NCBI RefSeq assembly: GCF_011044155.1
Contig: NZ_CP049056.1
Coordinates: 2,542,001-2,606,000 of the forward strand
DNA: 64,000 nucleotides
Source: Pikeienuella piscinae
GTDB lineage: Bacteria; Pseudomonadota; Alphaproteobacteria; Rhodobacterales; Rhodobacteraceae
Direction of reading: 5' to 3'
The notes beneath the pieces were generated by a model. That model searched no databases and was not told where the DNA came from. It was given only the letters and a program-made list of their open reading frames with translations. The position numbers were made by a program, and so were the translations under genes. This document shows, piece after piece, positions 16,798-26,483 of the stretch; position 1 is the stretch's first letter; each line of letters starts with the position of its first letter.

Positions 16798-19491
16798 ATG
16801 GTCATTACTGTTTCTGATAGCGCCGGGTTGATTCTGGCTCTCAACGCTGCGACCGGCGGAGAGCGAATCGAACTACTTGCGGGCGATTACGAGAGCGTCA
16901 CGCTCAAGGATTATCGATTCGACACGCCGGTGACCATCACGAGCGTCGAAGCGGATGCGCCGACTATTTTCGGCGGCCGGGTGAACGTGGTGGACAGCGA
17001 AGGGCTTAACTTCGAAGATCTGCATTTCAAGCTCGCCGACGACGTGCCCGCCTCCTGGGCGGCGCAGTTCGCCGTGGTTGGTTCCGAGGATGTCTCGATC
17101 ACAAATGTCGCGCTCGAGGGCCGCATCGCGACCACAGAGGACGGCCCGGCCCCGGAAGACGTCACGCCTGAAAACTACACGATGAAAGTTGTCGCGGACT
17201 ACGCTTTCGGGCTCGGGTTCTCGATCGCCGGCAGCAACGACGTCACGATCGACAATGTGGATATATCCGCGGTCCGGATCGGTTTGAAGATATACGAAAC
17301 GGAGAATTTCGAACTCGTCAATTCGCATCTCCACGATATTCGTAGCGACGGCGTGAACATCGCAGGATCGAGCGACATACGTATCGCGGACAATCTCTTC
17401 GACAGTTTTCATCCCTACACCAGCTACGAGTATCCCTTCAGCGACCACCCGGACTTCATCCAGTACTGGGGCACCAACGGCGAGGGCGGCATTCACGACC
17501 TGGAGATCGCCGGCAATCTCTTCCTGCAAGGAACCGGCGGCACGACCCAGGCGATCTACGGGCGGATGAACAACAACTCGGGAGATCTGGGAGATACCAC
17601 CTTCACCGGCCTCTCGATTCACGACAATCTGATCAACACCTCGCATCCCAACGCGCTCCTGGTCAGCGATTGGCGTGATGTGGAAGTCTATAACAACACG
17701 CTGCTCCCGGCGCCGCCGCCGCCCGGCGTCCCCCTCACGACGGACGGACTGCCGCGGATTCTGGTGACGACCGACGCCAGGCCGATCGACGGCGGGTACG
17801 ACCTCACCCTCGGGATTCTGCCTGAGAACGTAATGGTCGCGGACAATCTGGTTGTCGGCAAGAAGGATGGTTACGGCGTCTCCGTCGATTATTTCGACCC
17901 TCGGGAAATGGCCGATCAGAACGTGGTGATCGGCGACAACGCGTTGCTGAGCGTGGAGAGAACATCCTCGAATTTCTGGGGCAATCTGTTTCCCGACCTG
18001 CTGGATACGCCGGCTACAGACGTTTCGAACCTGATCGGACTCGATATCGGCGGCGTCACCGAAATCGCCGACTGGCTGGTCGAGGCGGCGGCGAAGGTCG
18101 ATACGGTTTCGCCGAGGCAGGTCGCCGGCGGCGATGGCGACGACGTTCTCGTCGCAACCGAACTCGGGGGGACGCTGATCGGCGGCGCCGGCGACGACCT
18201 GCTCAGCGGCGGAGCGGGACAGGACCTGCTCATCGGCGGCCTGGGCGGGGATACGATGACGGGAGGCGGGCGTGGCGACACATTCAGCCTGTCCGCGCCT
18301 CCGAAAGGCGGCCACGCGGTCGATGTCATCACGGATCTGAATTTCGACGCCGGGGACCACATCATCCTGGGCGAGGGGTTTCCGAGGGGGTTCTTCGACG
18401 ACGACCTCGACCCCGACAACGCGATGGGGACCTTCGCAGGCGATTCCGGCGTCATACTGCATGACGCCGCGGATATCGAAGAACTCCTGATGAGCGAGAA
18501 TGTCACCGGTGTCACGACCGAGGCCGGGGACCTGGAATTGCGCTTCGATTTCGACGGCTACGGCGGCGTCGACTACGTGCTGCGGCTGGAAGGTTACGCG
18601 AAAGCCGAGGGCGACAGAACCGACGCGACGGACGGAAGCGGCGGGGACGACGCTTCAGACGGTAGCGACAGGGCAGACGCGTCAGATGGTAGCGACGGGG
18701 CGGACGCGCCCGATGAGGACGCGCCGACCGATACCGCCGCCGCCCCCGCAGGACAGGACATTATCGGGACGGAGAACGGCGATCGTCTTGTCGGCACGGC
18801 CGCCGCCGAGACCATCGACGGGCTTGGTGGACGGGATCTCTATTTTGGCGGCGGCGGCGGCGACATTCTGGTCATGGGCGACCAGGACGGCGACCAGTTC
18901 CGTGGCTTCGACGCCAGCGTCGACCAGCTCGACCTGTCGGCCTGGGGCGTCCAGGGATTTGATGAGCTCTCGATCTTCGAGCGGCCGTCGGGTTCCGCGT
19001 CGGAGAATGGGCCGTCGATCACCATCCGCGACCTCGCCGGCGTCAACGTCACACACACGTTCGGCGAAAATGGCCTGAGCGCCGCTGATTTCACGGCCGC
19101 GAACTTCATTTTCGCCGATACTGCGGATCTTGAGGTGATCGGAACATCCGATACGGCCGGCGAGCAGCTTTTCGGCCGGGCCGGGCACGACCGGCTCGAC
19201 GGCGGCGCCGGCTATAACGCGATGACCGGATTCGGCGGTGACGACATCTTCGTGATCGGCCTCGGGCGCGGCGATATCGTCAAGGATTTCGGGAACGGCG
19301 CCGACAGGCTTGACCTGACCGCGTGGGGCGCTACCAGCCTCGACGATCTGAAAATCACCGAATCCGCCGGAATGATCTCGATCTCGGACTCGTCCTGGCG
19401 CCTGGCGCGTCTGGAGCGGGGGGAAACCGGGGTGAGCGCCGCCGACCTGACGGAAGAAAGTTTCATCTTCGCCGATTCGCTGGTCGGCTGA
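16798..19491 (+). CDS. Right-handed beta-helix protein with RTX repeats, likely type I-secreted
   Basis: 897 residues from the ATG at 16798, which has GGAGA ten bases upstream; the frame is open back to 16720 but that part lacks family character. Residues 1-400 form a parallel beta-helix with repeated short units (SNDVTIDNVDIS, VTSHLHDIRSDGVNI-like turns), as in polysaccharide lyases and epimerases. Three groups of glycine/aspartate RTX turns follow: about 443-495 (GGAGDDLLSGGAGQDLL), 654-695 and 781-825. An acidic Gly/Asp/Ser linker with DGSDG units is at about 607-648. There is no signal peptide, fitting export by a type I system, though none is encoded here. Calcium binding by the RTX turns is family knowledge; a carbohydrate substrate is inference. 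Confidence 0.85.
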   Translation: MVITVSDSAGLILALNAATGGERIELLAGDYESVTLKDYRFDTPVTITSVEADAPTIFGGRVNVVDSEGLNFEDLHFKLADDVPASWAAQFAVVGSEDVSITNVALEGRIATTEDGPAPEDVTPENYTMKVVADYAFGLGFSIAGSNDVTIDNVDISAVRIGLKIYETENFELVNSHLHDIRSDGVNIAGSSDIRIADNLFDSFHPYTSYEYPFSDHPDFIQYWGTNGEGGIHDLEIAGNLFLQGTGGTTQAIYGRMNNNSGDLGDTTFTGLSIHDNLINTSHPNALLVSDWRDVEVYNNTLLPAPPPPGVPLTTDGLPRILVTTDARPIDGGYDLTLGILPENVMVADNLVVGKKDGYGVSVDYFDPREMADQNVVIGDNALLSVERTSSNFWGNLFPDLLDTPATDVSNLIGLDIGGVTEIADWLVEAAAKVDTVSPRQVAGGDGDDVLVATELGGTLIGGAGDDLLSGGAGQDLLIGGLGGDTMTGGGRGDTFSLSAPPKGGHAVDVITDLNFDAGDHIILGEGFPRGFFDDDLDPDNAMGTFAGDSGVILHDAADIEELLMSENVTGVTTEAGDLELRFDFDGYGGVDYVLRLEGYAKAEGDRTDATDGSGGDDASDGSDRADASDGSDGADAPDEDAPTDTAAAPAGQDIIGTENGDRLVGTAAAETIDGLGGRDLYFGGGGGDILVMGDQDGDQFRGFDASVDQLDLSAWGVQGFDELSIFERPSGSASENGPSITIRDLAGVNVTHTFGENGLSAADFTAANFIFADTADLEVIGTSDTAGEQLFGRAGHDRLDGGAGYNAMTGFGGDDIFVIGLGRGDIVKDFGNGADRLDLTAWGATSLDDLKITESAGMISISDSSWRLARLERGETGVSAADLTEESFIFADSLVG

Positions 19492-19706
19492 CCGGGCGCC
19501 TCATCACGGCCTGTTGCGCCGGAAGCCGGCGTCAGCCACCAGCGCAAGCAAACTCAGCGTTCCCCGCGCCGCGCCGTCGCGACGACCATGGAGACGATGA
19601 AACAGGCCGCCGCAGGCGCGACGATGCTGGGCCCGGACGGACTGGCGAACACCCAGGACGCCCGATGACCCGGCGCCGCCGCCTGGTCGCCCCCTTTGTC
19701 GGCGTT
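19492..19706. other. Intergenic region between convergent genes
   Basis: About 215 bases between the beta-helix gene end and a putative small gene on the minus strand. No terminator with a T-run and no supported coding region seen. Confidence 0.4.
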
Positions 19707-19805
19707 TCACGTCATGTCGGCGATCTCGGGCGTTGGCGGATCGAAATCGGCGGCGAACTTCCTGAATATTTCGGAAACCGGATTCCACGTGGCGCGGCCG
19801 GCCAT
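19707..19805 (-). CDS. Putative 32-residue small protein downstream of DUF445 gene
   Basis: An ATG at 19805 is preceded on the minus strand by GCAGGAGATAGTGGCG, that is AGGAG with a spacer of about nine bases, and the frame closes at TGA 19709-19707. The peptide begins MAGRATWNPVSEIFRKF and ends in PEIADMT; its codons end mostly in G or C like real genes here. It could instead be the head of a gene truncated downstream. No family is recognised. Confidence 0.35.
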   Translation of the reverse strand: MAGRATWNPVSEIFRKFAADFDPPTPEIADMT

Positions 19806-19875
19806 CGCCACTATCTCCTGCGGAAGCAGCGGCTCTTGGCGTCTCGGCCCGGCATGGAGGAACGAGAGCCGAAGA

Positions 19876-21147
19876 TCAAACGCCGAGGATGTCGGCCAGA
19901 AGCACGTGCAGGCAAAGCCCGGCCAGCCCGCCGATCAGCATGCCGTTGAAGCGGATATATTGCAGATCGCGACCGATATTCGCCTCGATCAACAGGGTCA
20001 GCTGCGCAAAATCCCAGCCTTTCACCTGATCGGCGACAAAGCCAGAAACCGCCTGTTTCTGCTCCGCGATGAAAGCGGAAACCGCCGTTACGACGCCTTC
20101 GTTGATATCGGCGCGAAGCTTCGGCTCGGTCTCCAGATTGCGGGCGATATCCATGAAGAGTCCGGTCAGCCGTTCGGCCAGCACCGAAGTCTCCGCCGTC
20201 GCGTCCTCTTGCACATAGGTGCGAAGGCTGGCCCACATCTGATCGGCCACGGCGCCAAGTTCGGGGCGCGACAGGATCTGCGCCTTCGCCGCTTCAATCC
20301 GCGCGCGAAATTGCGGCGAGCGTTTCAGCCGGCGAAGATAGGCGCGGAAGAATTGCTCGAATTCGGCGCGCAGTTCATGTTCGGGATCCTTGCGCACATC
20401 CTCCATCAGCGCGCTCGCGGTTCGAAGAATCCGGCGCAAGATGATCGTGTCCGCGCGGAAGAAATTGAGAACGGTCGGCAGCTCCTCGGCCACCTTCTTG
20501 CGGATCGCCTCGATCGCATCCTTGTCATTGAGAAAGCGGTGGAGCGCGGAAATCACTTCATCCAACAGCTTCTGATGCCGGCCGTCCCGGGCCATGCCGT
20601 CCATAAGCTCCACCACCAAAGGCGCGATATCGGCGTCACGAAGCTGTCTCATGACGCGCTCGGCGGCGAATTCCTTCAGCCCCGTCTCCTCCATCGCGGC
20701 CATCATCTGTGGCGCGAGGCGCGCGACGAACCGGGCAAGGCCCTCGGACCGGTCGCGTGCGCCCAGCCAGCGGATCATCTCCTCCGCGAAGTCGACCTCG
20801 CGAAGCTTCCTGACGACGGGTTCCGGCGCGAGGAAGTTCCTTTCAATGAAGGCGCCGAGATTGTCGCCGATGCGATCCTGATTGCGCGGGATAATCGCGG
20901 TGTGCGGAATCGGCAGGCCGAGCGGCCGGCGGAAGATCGCGACGATGGCATACCAGTCCGCAATTCCACCGATCGCCGCCGCCTCCGCGAAGGCGGCGAG
21001 GTAGACGAAGGCGGGTGAGAACGGCGTCAGGAGCTTCGCCGCGACCAGGAGCGCTAGACAGAAAGCGAGCGCCAACGTGGCGAGGCGCTTTACCTTGCGC
21101 AACTCCTCCAGCTTGCGCCGTTCATCGGTGCCGAGTCGCGTGACCAC
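19876..21147 (-). CDS. DUF445 family membrane protein
   Basis: A 423-residue protein of the DUF445 (YjiN-like) family. Two hydrophobic segments near residues 22-52, followed by AAAIGGIADWYAIVAIFRRPLG and IPHTAIIPRNQDRIG, are the conserved N-terminal signature; a long helical, coiled-coil-prone middle part follows, and a C-terminal hydrophobic segment (FNGMLIGGLAGLCLHVLLA) closes the protein. It probably spans the inner membrane with a large soluble middle domain. The molecular function is unknown. It is divergent from the phasin gene across a 313-bp region. Confidence 0.88.
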   Translation of the reverse strand: MVTRLGTDERRKLEELRKVKRLATLALAFCLALLVAAKLLTPFSPAFVYLAAFAEAAAIGGIADWYAIVAIFRRPLGLPIPHTAIIPRNQDRIGDNLGAFIERNFLAPEPVVRKLREVDFAEEMIRWLGARDRSEGLARFVARLAPQMMAAMEETGLKEFAAERVMRQLRDADIAPLVVELMDGMARDGRHQKLLDEVISALHRFLNDKDAIEAIRKKVAEELPTVLNFFRADTIILRRILRTASALMEDVRKDPEHELRAEFEQFFRAYLRRLKRSPQFRARIEAAKAQILSRPELGAVADQMWASLRTYVQEDATAETSVLAERLTGLFMDIARNLETEPKLRADINEGVVTAVSAFIAEQKQAVSGFVADQVKGWDFAQLTLLIEANIGRDLQYIRFNGMLIGGLAGLCLHVLLADILGV

Positions 21148-21460
21148 GTTCCGCCATTCGCAGTGGGGGCCCGGGCAAGGGCCGATGTCATCATATATAG
21201 GTTGCGGGCCCTACGCCGCCCATGCTGCATCGCATCATTTTTTCACATGCAACGTTCAAGTCTGCCGCGCGCATGACGACGAAAAATGGATGAGCACCCC
21301 TATTTTATTGTAACAAATTAATTTTTTGGCACATAAGCCATTGCACACAGCGATTGCAAAATATGTTGCATATGCGAACACATCGCCTATATACGCCTTG
21401 TCCCGGGCCACGAAGCGGACGGGCGAGCACCATGGCTTCCAGCAAGAATGGATTATAGAG
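21148..21460. other. Divergent AT-rich control region, 313 bp
   Basis: Between the DUF445 and phasin starts. Positions about 21297-21330 are strikingly AT-rich for this genome, followed by a cluster of TGCA words listed separately. No gene. Confidence 0.5.
21341..21377 (+). promoter_or_regulatory. TGCA-rich element upstream of phasin gene, possible PhaR operator
   Basis: TTGCACACAGCGATTGCAAA is directly followed by ATATGTTGCATATGCGAAC: three TTGCA/TGCAA words within 37 bases. PhaR, the repressor of phasin genes in Paracoccus and relatives, binds TGC-rich sites. Position about 85-120 bases before the phasin start fits an operator; no phaR gene is in the window. Confidence 0.4.
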
Positions 21461-21919
21461 ATGACCACGACCAGAAAGAAAACCACCGCCAAGAAGACCG
21501 AGCCGAATGCCGGCGCGACGAAAATCGCCGATGGCGCGCGCGAGTACGTGCAGCGCACCGCCGCCTCCGCCAGGGAGCGGACCGACAGCGCTTATGAGGG
21601 CGTCTCCAAGTTCAACTCCGGCCTTGAGAAGACGATGAACCGGCTCGTGACCGGCTATGTCGGCATTCTCGGCGAAGTCGCGGACGCGACCCGCTCGAAC
21701 CTCGTTCACGCGATCAGCACGGCCGAGAAAGTGGCGCAGGCGAAAACCCTGGCCGAAGCCGCGCAGATCCAGATCGATTTCGCCCGCGATAACGCGACCG
21801 CGAATTACGACCGCGCCCGCAACGCCGTCAGCGCGACGCGCGACGTCGTGGCCGAAGGCGTAGACGCGATCCGCGAGGGTGTCTCCGGCGCGTGGTCCCA
21901 TGGCCAGAAAGCCGCCTGA
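21461..21919 (+). CDS. Phasin family protein (PHB granule-associated)
   Basis: 152 residues from the ATG at 21461; the frame is open upstream but the Lys/Thr-rich start MTTTRKKTTAKK is the usual beginning of small phasins. The rest is amphipathic helix rich in Ala, with the phasin-like segment FNSGLEKTMNRLVTGYVGIL and later AEAAQIQIDFARDNATANYD. Phasins coat polyhydroxybutyrate granules and control their size. A strong terminator follows, so the gene is monocistronic. Confidence 0.85.
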   Translation: MTTTRKKTTAKKTEPNAGATKIADGAREYVQRTAASARERTDSAYEGVSKFNSGLEKTMNRLVTGYVGILGEVADATRSNLVHAISTAEKVAQAKTLAEAAQIQIDFARDNATANYDRARNAVSATRDVVAEGVDAIREGVSGAWSHGQKAA

Positions 21920-21955
21920 GCTTTCAGCCAGTCGAATACCGGACAGTGAGAGGAC

Positions 21956-21985
21956 ACGGCCCGCCCCATCGGGGCGGGCCGTTTT
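21956..21985 (+). terminator. Rho-independent terminator after phasin gene
   Basis: A perfect 12-bp stem, ACGGCCCGCCCC with GGGGCGGGCCGT around an ATC loop, running into TTTT at 21982-21985. It lies 37 bases after the phasin stop and is the clearest intrinsic terminator in the window. It also lies between the phasin gene and the convergent RND permease gene. Confidence 0.9.
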
Positions 21986-22023
21986 CGTCCGCAGGACCGC
22001 CGCAGCGCCCCTCCGGCGTGGCG

Positions 22024-25000
22024 CTATTCGCCCGGCGTCGGGCGCCCGCCGATCTCCCGCTCCAGCATTTTCTCGATGGTTCCTCTTGGCGTCGTGAAGC
22101 GCGCCAGAATGTCGTAGAGCACGGGCGTCACGAAGAGCATCAGAACCGTGGCCAGCGACAGGCCGGCGACGATCACGCTGCCGATGGCGATCCGGCTTTC
22201 GGCGCCAGCGCCGCTCGCCAGAACAAGAGGAAGCGCCCCGAGCACGGTGGCGACCGAGGTCATCATTATGGGCCGGACCCGAAGCACCGACGCGTCGATC
22301 ACGGCCCGGCGCACATCGCGCCCTTCATCCCGAAGCTGGTTGGCGAACTCTACGATCAGGATCCCGTTCTTGGCCACCAGTCCGATCAGCAGAATGACCC
22401 CGATCTGACTGTAGATGTTCAGCGACAAGCCGCCGAGCGCCATCGCGTAGATCGCGCCGGCGAGGCCGATGGGCACCGTGAGCATGATCGCGATCGGGTG
22501 CACGAAGCTCTCGAATTGCGCAGCGAGCACCAGAAAGACGATGAGAAGCGCCAGCCCGAAGACGTAGCCCGCGCCGGCGGCATTATCCTTGAATGCGCGC
22601 GATTGCCCTTCGTAACTGAGCTGCGCTTCGGCCGGCAATATCTCCCGCGCCGTATCCTCCAGCGCGCTCAGCGCCGCCCCGAGATCGTAGCCTTCCGCCA
22701 GCGCGGCCGATAGCTGAATCGAGGGCAGCCGATCGTAGCGGCGCAATGAGGGCGCGGCGGCGTTCTCGGTCAGCGTGACCAGCGCGCCGAGCGGCACCAG
22801 CGTCTCCCCGTCGCCGGACCGCACGAAGATGTTGGCGATGTCGGAAGGGGTGCGCCGATCGGCGTCCTCCGCCTGCAGAAGAACGGGGTATTCCCGCCCG
22901 CGGGTGACGAAGCCTGTGACCTCGCGCGACGCCAGCATGGTCTGCAGAGTGGAGGCGATCGTCTCCGCCGAAATGTCGAGATCGTCGGCGCGGCGCCGGT
23001 CGATCTCGACATCGAGTTGCGGCAGATTCTCCTCGTAGTCGATCTCCGGGTTCACCAGGCCGGGATTGGTTTTCGCCGCCTCAAGCATCTTCGCGGCCCA
23101 GATCTTCACGCTTTCGAAATCCGGACCGCCGATCACGATGCGGACCGGCGTGGAGGAGCCGCGCAGGCCGAGCCCGGCCGGCGTCACCGGAAAGCCGCGC
23201 GCGACGGTCACCCGACCCATCTGGGGCGCGATATCGCGGACGATATCGGCGATGTTGCGTTCGCGCTCTTCCCAAGGAGCGAGGCGAAATACGACAAAGG
23301 AACGATAGGCGCGGCCATAACTCCCGGAAAAGGTGAAGATCGCGGCGATTTCGCCGCTCTCGCGGAACGGCGTCAATATCTCCTCGACCTGCCGCGCGGC
23401 GATGTCGGTATGCTCCAGCGTCGAGCCCTGCGGCGCGGTCAACGGCACGAAACCAACCCCGCGATCCTCCGGCGGGGTCAACTCGCGCGGCAGGCTTTCG
23501 TAGATCGGGACCGCGCCGAGGGTTACCGCGACGGTGACGGCGACGATGACGAGAGGCGCCCTCAGCGCGCCGGTCAGCAGACGCCGGTAAAGCCTCAGAA
23601 GCGGCCCTTCGCGGCTTGGCGAAGCGCCCGCCTTCCGCTCACGCCGCGCGGAGAGGACCTTTGAGGCGAGCGCTGGGCAGGCGGTCAGCGCGACGAAGGT
23701 GGAGATCGCCACCGCGCTCGCCATCACGAAGCCGAACTCCACGAAAAGCCGCCCGACCTGCCCCGGTAGAAATGATAGCGGAACGAACACCGCGATCAGC
23801 GTCACCGAGGTCGCCATGACTGCGAATGTAACCTGCCGCGCGCCGCGAAAACTGGCCGCGAGCGGGCTTTCACCTTCCTCGATGCGGCGCTGGATGTTCT
23901 CCAGCACCACGATGGCGTCGTCCACCACCAGACCGATGGCGAGCAGAAGCGCAAGCAGCGTCAGCGTGTTGATCGAGAAACCGAAAGCCCCGATCAGGAT
24001 GAAACAGCCGACAAGCGCGACCGGAATGGTGATCGCCGGCACCAGCGTCGCGCGAACCGAACGCAGGAAAAGCAGGATCACCAGGATCACCAGCCCGAGC
24101 GAAATCATCAGCGCCCGCGTCACCTCGCGGATAGAGGCGCCGACAAAAATCGCGTCGTCTGAACCAATGGAGATCGCCATGCCTTCCGGCAGCGTGTCGG
24201 CGATCTCGGCGATCTCGGCGCGCACCGCCTTGGATATCGCCAGCGTGTTCGCCTGACTCTGGCGCAGGATCGCGACGCCGATGGCGTCCGCCCCGTCCGA
24301 GCGCACGATAGTGCTGTCGTCCTCGACCCCAGGCGCGACGCGCGCGACATCGCCGAGCCGCACCGGGTAGCCGGCGACCCGGTCAATGACGATATCGCGG
24401 AAATCGTCGATCGAGCGCAGCCGGCTGTTGAGCCGCACGGTGAGCTGGCGCTCGACCGACTTCACCTCGCCGGCCGGGAGTTCAAGATTGTTGCGCAAGA
24501 GCGCGGCCTCGACATCGGCGACGGTCAGGTTGCGCGCCGCCAGCGCCCGCCGATCCAGCCAGATACGCACCGCGAAGGGCCGCTCGCCATAGATGTCCAC
24601 GGTGGCGACGCCGTCGATGGTCGAGATCCTGTCGGTGATGTAGCGATCGACATAATCGGTGATCTCCGCCGTCGTCATCCGCGTCGAAGTGATGGCGAGC
24701 CGGATCACCGGGTCGCCGTCCGCGTCGCTCTTGACCACCTGGGGCTGTTCGGCCTCTTCGGGCAACTGGCCCAGCACCCGCCCAACCGCGTCCCGCACAT
24801 CGTTCGCGGCGATATCGACATCGCGCCCGGTCTCGAATTCGATCACGGTGCGGCTACGCCCCTGCCGGCTTTGGGAACTGATCGACCGGATGCCGGCGAT
24901 GGTGGAGATCGCGCCTTCGATGGTCTCGGTGATATCGGTGTCGACGACTTCCGATGCGGCGCCGCGATACTGCGTGGTGACGGTGACCACGGCGGTGTCG

Positions 25001-25119
25001 ACATCGGGCAGTTCCCGGATCGGCAGCTCCATGAGCGCGGAAGCGCCGAACACCAGGATCAGCAAGCTCGCAACCGCCGCCAGAACCGGCCGGCGAACGG
25101 AAATGTCGGAAAGCGTCAT
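22024..25119 (-). CDS. RND efflux transporter permease
   Basis: A 1031-residue inner-membrane pump of the AcrB/MdtB class with 12 expected helices and two large periplasmic loops. The proton-relay motifs are visible: [17 protein letters not shown] in helix 4 (two aspartates) and GLVAKNGILIVEFANQ in helix 10 (lysine). The N-terminus LSDISVRRPVLAAVASLLIL is typical. Its ATG overlaps the stop of the adaptor gene, so adaptor and pump are coupled. Substrates are unknown; drugs, detergents or metabolites are typical. No outer-membrane channel gene is nearby, so it presumably borrows a TolC-type protein. Confidence 0.93.
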   Translation of the reverse strand: MTLSDISVRRPVLAAVASLLILVFGASALMELPIRELPDVDTAVVTVTTQYRGAASEVVDTDITETIEGAISTIAGIRSISSQSRQGRSRTVIEFETGRDVDIAANDVRDAVGRVLGQLPEEAEQPQVVKSDADGDPVIRLAITSTRMTTAEITDYVDRYITDRISTIDGVATVDIYGERPFAVRIWLDRRALAARNLTVADVEAALLRNNLELPAGEVKSVERQLTVRLNSRLRSIDDFRDIVIDRVAGYPVRLGDVARVAPGVEDDSTIVRSDGADAIGVAILRQSQANTLAISKAVRAEIAEIADTLPEGMAISIGSDDAIFVGASIREVTRALMISLGLVILVILLFLRSVRATLVPAITIPVALVGCFILIGAFGFSINTLTLLALLLAIGLVVDDAIVVLENIQRRIEEGESPLAASFRGARQVTFAVMATSVTLIAVFVPLSFLPGQVGRLFVEFGFVMASAVAISTFVALTACPALASKVLSARRERKAGASPSREGPLLRLYRRLLTGALRAPLVIVAVTVAVTLGAVPIYESLPRELTPPEDRGVGFVPLTAPQGSTLEHTDIAARQVEEILTPFRESGEIAAIFTFSGSYGRAYRSFVVFRLAPWEERERNIADIVRDIAPQMGRVTVARGFPVTPAGLGLRGSSTPVRIVIGGPDFESVKIWAAKMLEAAKTNPGLVNPEIDYEENLPQLDVEIDRRRADDLDISAETIASTLQTMLASREVTGFVTRGREYPVLLQAEDADRRTPSDIANIFVRSGDGETLVPLGALVTLTENAAAPSLRRYDRLPSIQLSAALAEGYDLGAALSALEDTAREILPAEAQLSYEGQSRAFKDNAAGAGYVFGLALLIVFLVLAAQFESFVHPIAIMLTVPIGLAGAIYAMALGGLSLNIYSQIGVILLIGLVAKNGILIVEFANQLRDEGRDVRRAVIDASVLRVRPIMMTSVATVLGALPLVLASGAGAESRIAIGSVIVAGLSLATVLMLFVTPVLYDILARFTTPRGTIEKMLEREIGGRPTPGE

Positions 25120-26207
25120 GATTTCGGCGTCTCTTCGGCCGACGCGACGCCGCCGATCACTTTCACCGCCGCGCCGTCGCGTACGCTCTGCAATCCGCGG
25201 GTGATCACCGCGTCGCCATTCGCGAGTCCAGACTCGATGGCGATGACGCCGGATTTCCTGAGCCCGGTCTTGACGGCGCGGCGCATCGCCCTGCCATCCT
25301 CCACGACGAATACGAACATGTCGGCAGCCTGCGTCACGATGGCTTCTTCGGGAACCACGAGCGATTCCTTGGCCGACAGGGTGAGCGAGAGCGACATGAA
25401 CATCCCCGCGGGAAGCTCGCTATCGGGATTGGGGATCGTCGCGCGCACCTTGAACGAACGCCCGACCGGATCGACGCGGCTATCGATCGCAGAGACCTCC
25501 CCCGCGAAGACTCGATCCGCGAAGGCGGCGCTCGTCGCGGCGATCGGCATTCCGAGCGCGATTTCGGCGAAAAGCGTCTCCGGCAGCGAAAACTCGACCT
25601 CGATCTCGCTCAAATCGTCCAGCCGGGTCAGGACGTCGTCATCGTCGACGCGCGCGCCGATATCGACATCGGTCAGCCCGACATGTCCCGCGAAGGGCGC
25701 GCGGATCACCCGGTCCTCCAACCGTCGCCGGGCGCGATTGAGGGTCGCTTCGGCGACGGCGAGACGCGCGTGCGCCTGTTCGAGCGAGCTCGCCGCGATC
25801 GCCCGACTGCGGCGCAATTGCTCCGCGCGCTCGGTCGCCCGGCGCTGCTCGTCGACAAGGGCTTCGGCTTCGGTGAGATCCGCGCGCTGGATCTCGTCGT
25901 CGAGCCGCGCGAGCACAGCCCCCGCCGCGACCGCGTCGCCAGGCGCGATCGCAAGCTCCACGAGGCGTCCGGAGGCGAGCGGCGTGATCTCCACCGATTG
26001 GCGCGCGCGGGTCGTTCCGACCGCCTCAACAGTGCGCTCCAGCGTCACGACCTCGGCGATCGCGATCTCCACGGAGGCGGTGCGCGGACCGCGAGCGCCG
26101 GACTCGGTCGCTTCCGCCGCCTCGAAATAACGCTGGTAGCCGAGTAGCCCGGCGTAGCCGAGGCCGCTCAGCACAACAAGAATCAGCACTTGCCGCCAGA
26201 TCGCCAT
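25116..26207 (-). CDS. RND efflux periplasmic adaptor (HlyD/AcrA family)
   Basis: A 363-residue adaptor with one N-terminal membrane anchor (about residues 7-23), a lipoyl half-motif ITPLASGRLVELAIAPGDAV, a helical hairpin rich in Arg/Glu/Ala (about residues 105-165), the second lipoyl half VIRAPFAGHVGLTDVDIGA, and a beta-barrel/MP domain. It lacks a lipoprotein cysteine. It bridges the RND permease encoded immediately downstream to an outer-membrane channel. ATGA overlap with that gene. Confidence 0.9.
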   Translation of the reverse strand: MAIWRQVLILVVLSGLGYAGLLGYQRYFEAAEATESGARGPRTASVEIAIAEVVTLERTVEAVGTTRARQSVEITPLASGRLVELAIAPGDAVAAGAVLARLDDEIQRADLTEAEALVDEQRRATERAEQLRRSRAIAASSLEQAHARLAVAEATLNRARRRLEDRVIRAPFAGHVGLTDVDIGARVDDDDVLTRLDDLSEIEVEFSLPETLFAEIALGMPIAATSAAFADRVFAGEVSAIDSRVDPVGRSFKVRATIPNPDSELPAGMFMSLSLTLSAKESLVVPEEAIVTQAADMFVFVVEDGRAMRRAVKTGLRKSGVIAIESGLANGDAVITRGLQSVRDGAAVKVIGGVASAEETPKS

Positions 26208-26483
26208 TCACCGCTCCGAATTCACCCGGGCGGCGCGCCCACTGCGCCGCGCAGGTCACCCCGGGCGGCGGCCGATGCCGCCCAAGGTCAATATATCGCG
26301 GGCGGACGTCGAGGTCGACAACCTCTCACCAGCGCGCGCCCGCACAGCGTCTACACGCGCGATGCGCCCGAATCCGGCGCGGGGCGGCGGAAAATCGATG
26401 CAAGCGAATCTCTGGCTTCGACTTCGCGTTCGCGCCGGTGTTTCCGGCCGCCCTCGAAAGAGCGGTGATGGGCGGGCCCTTCA

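Noticed and set aside
16873-18462. 529-residue minus-strand open frame
   Set aside because: Antisense to the beta-helix/RTX gene, which has a good start, ribosome binding site and diagnostic RTX turns.
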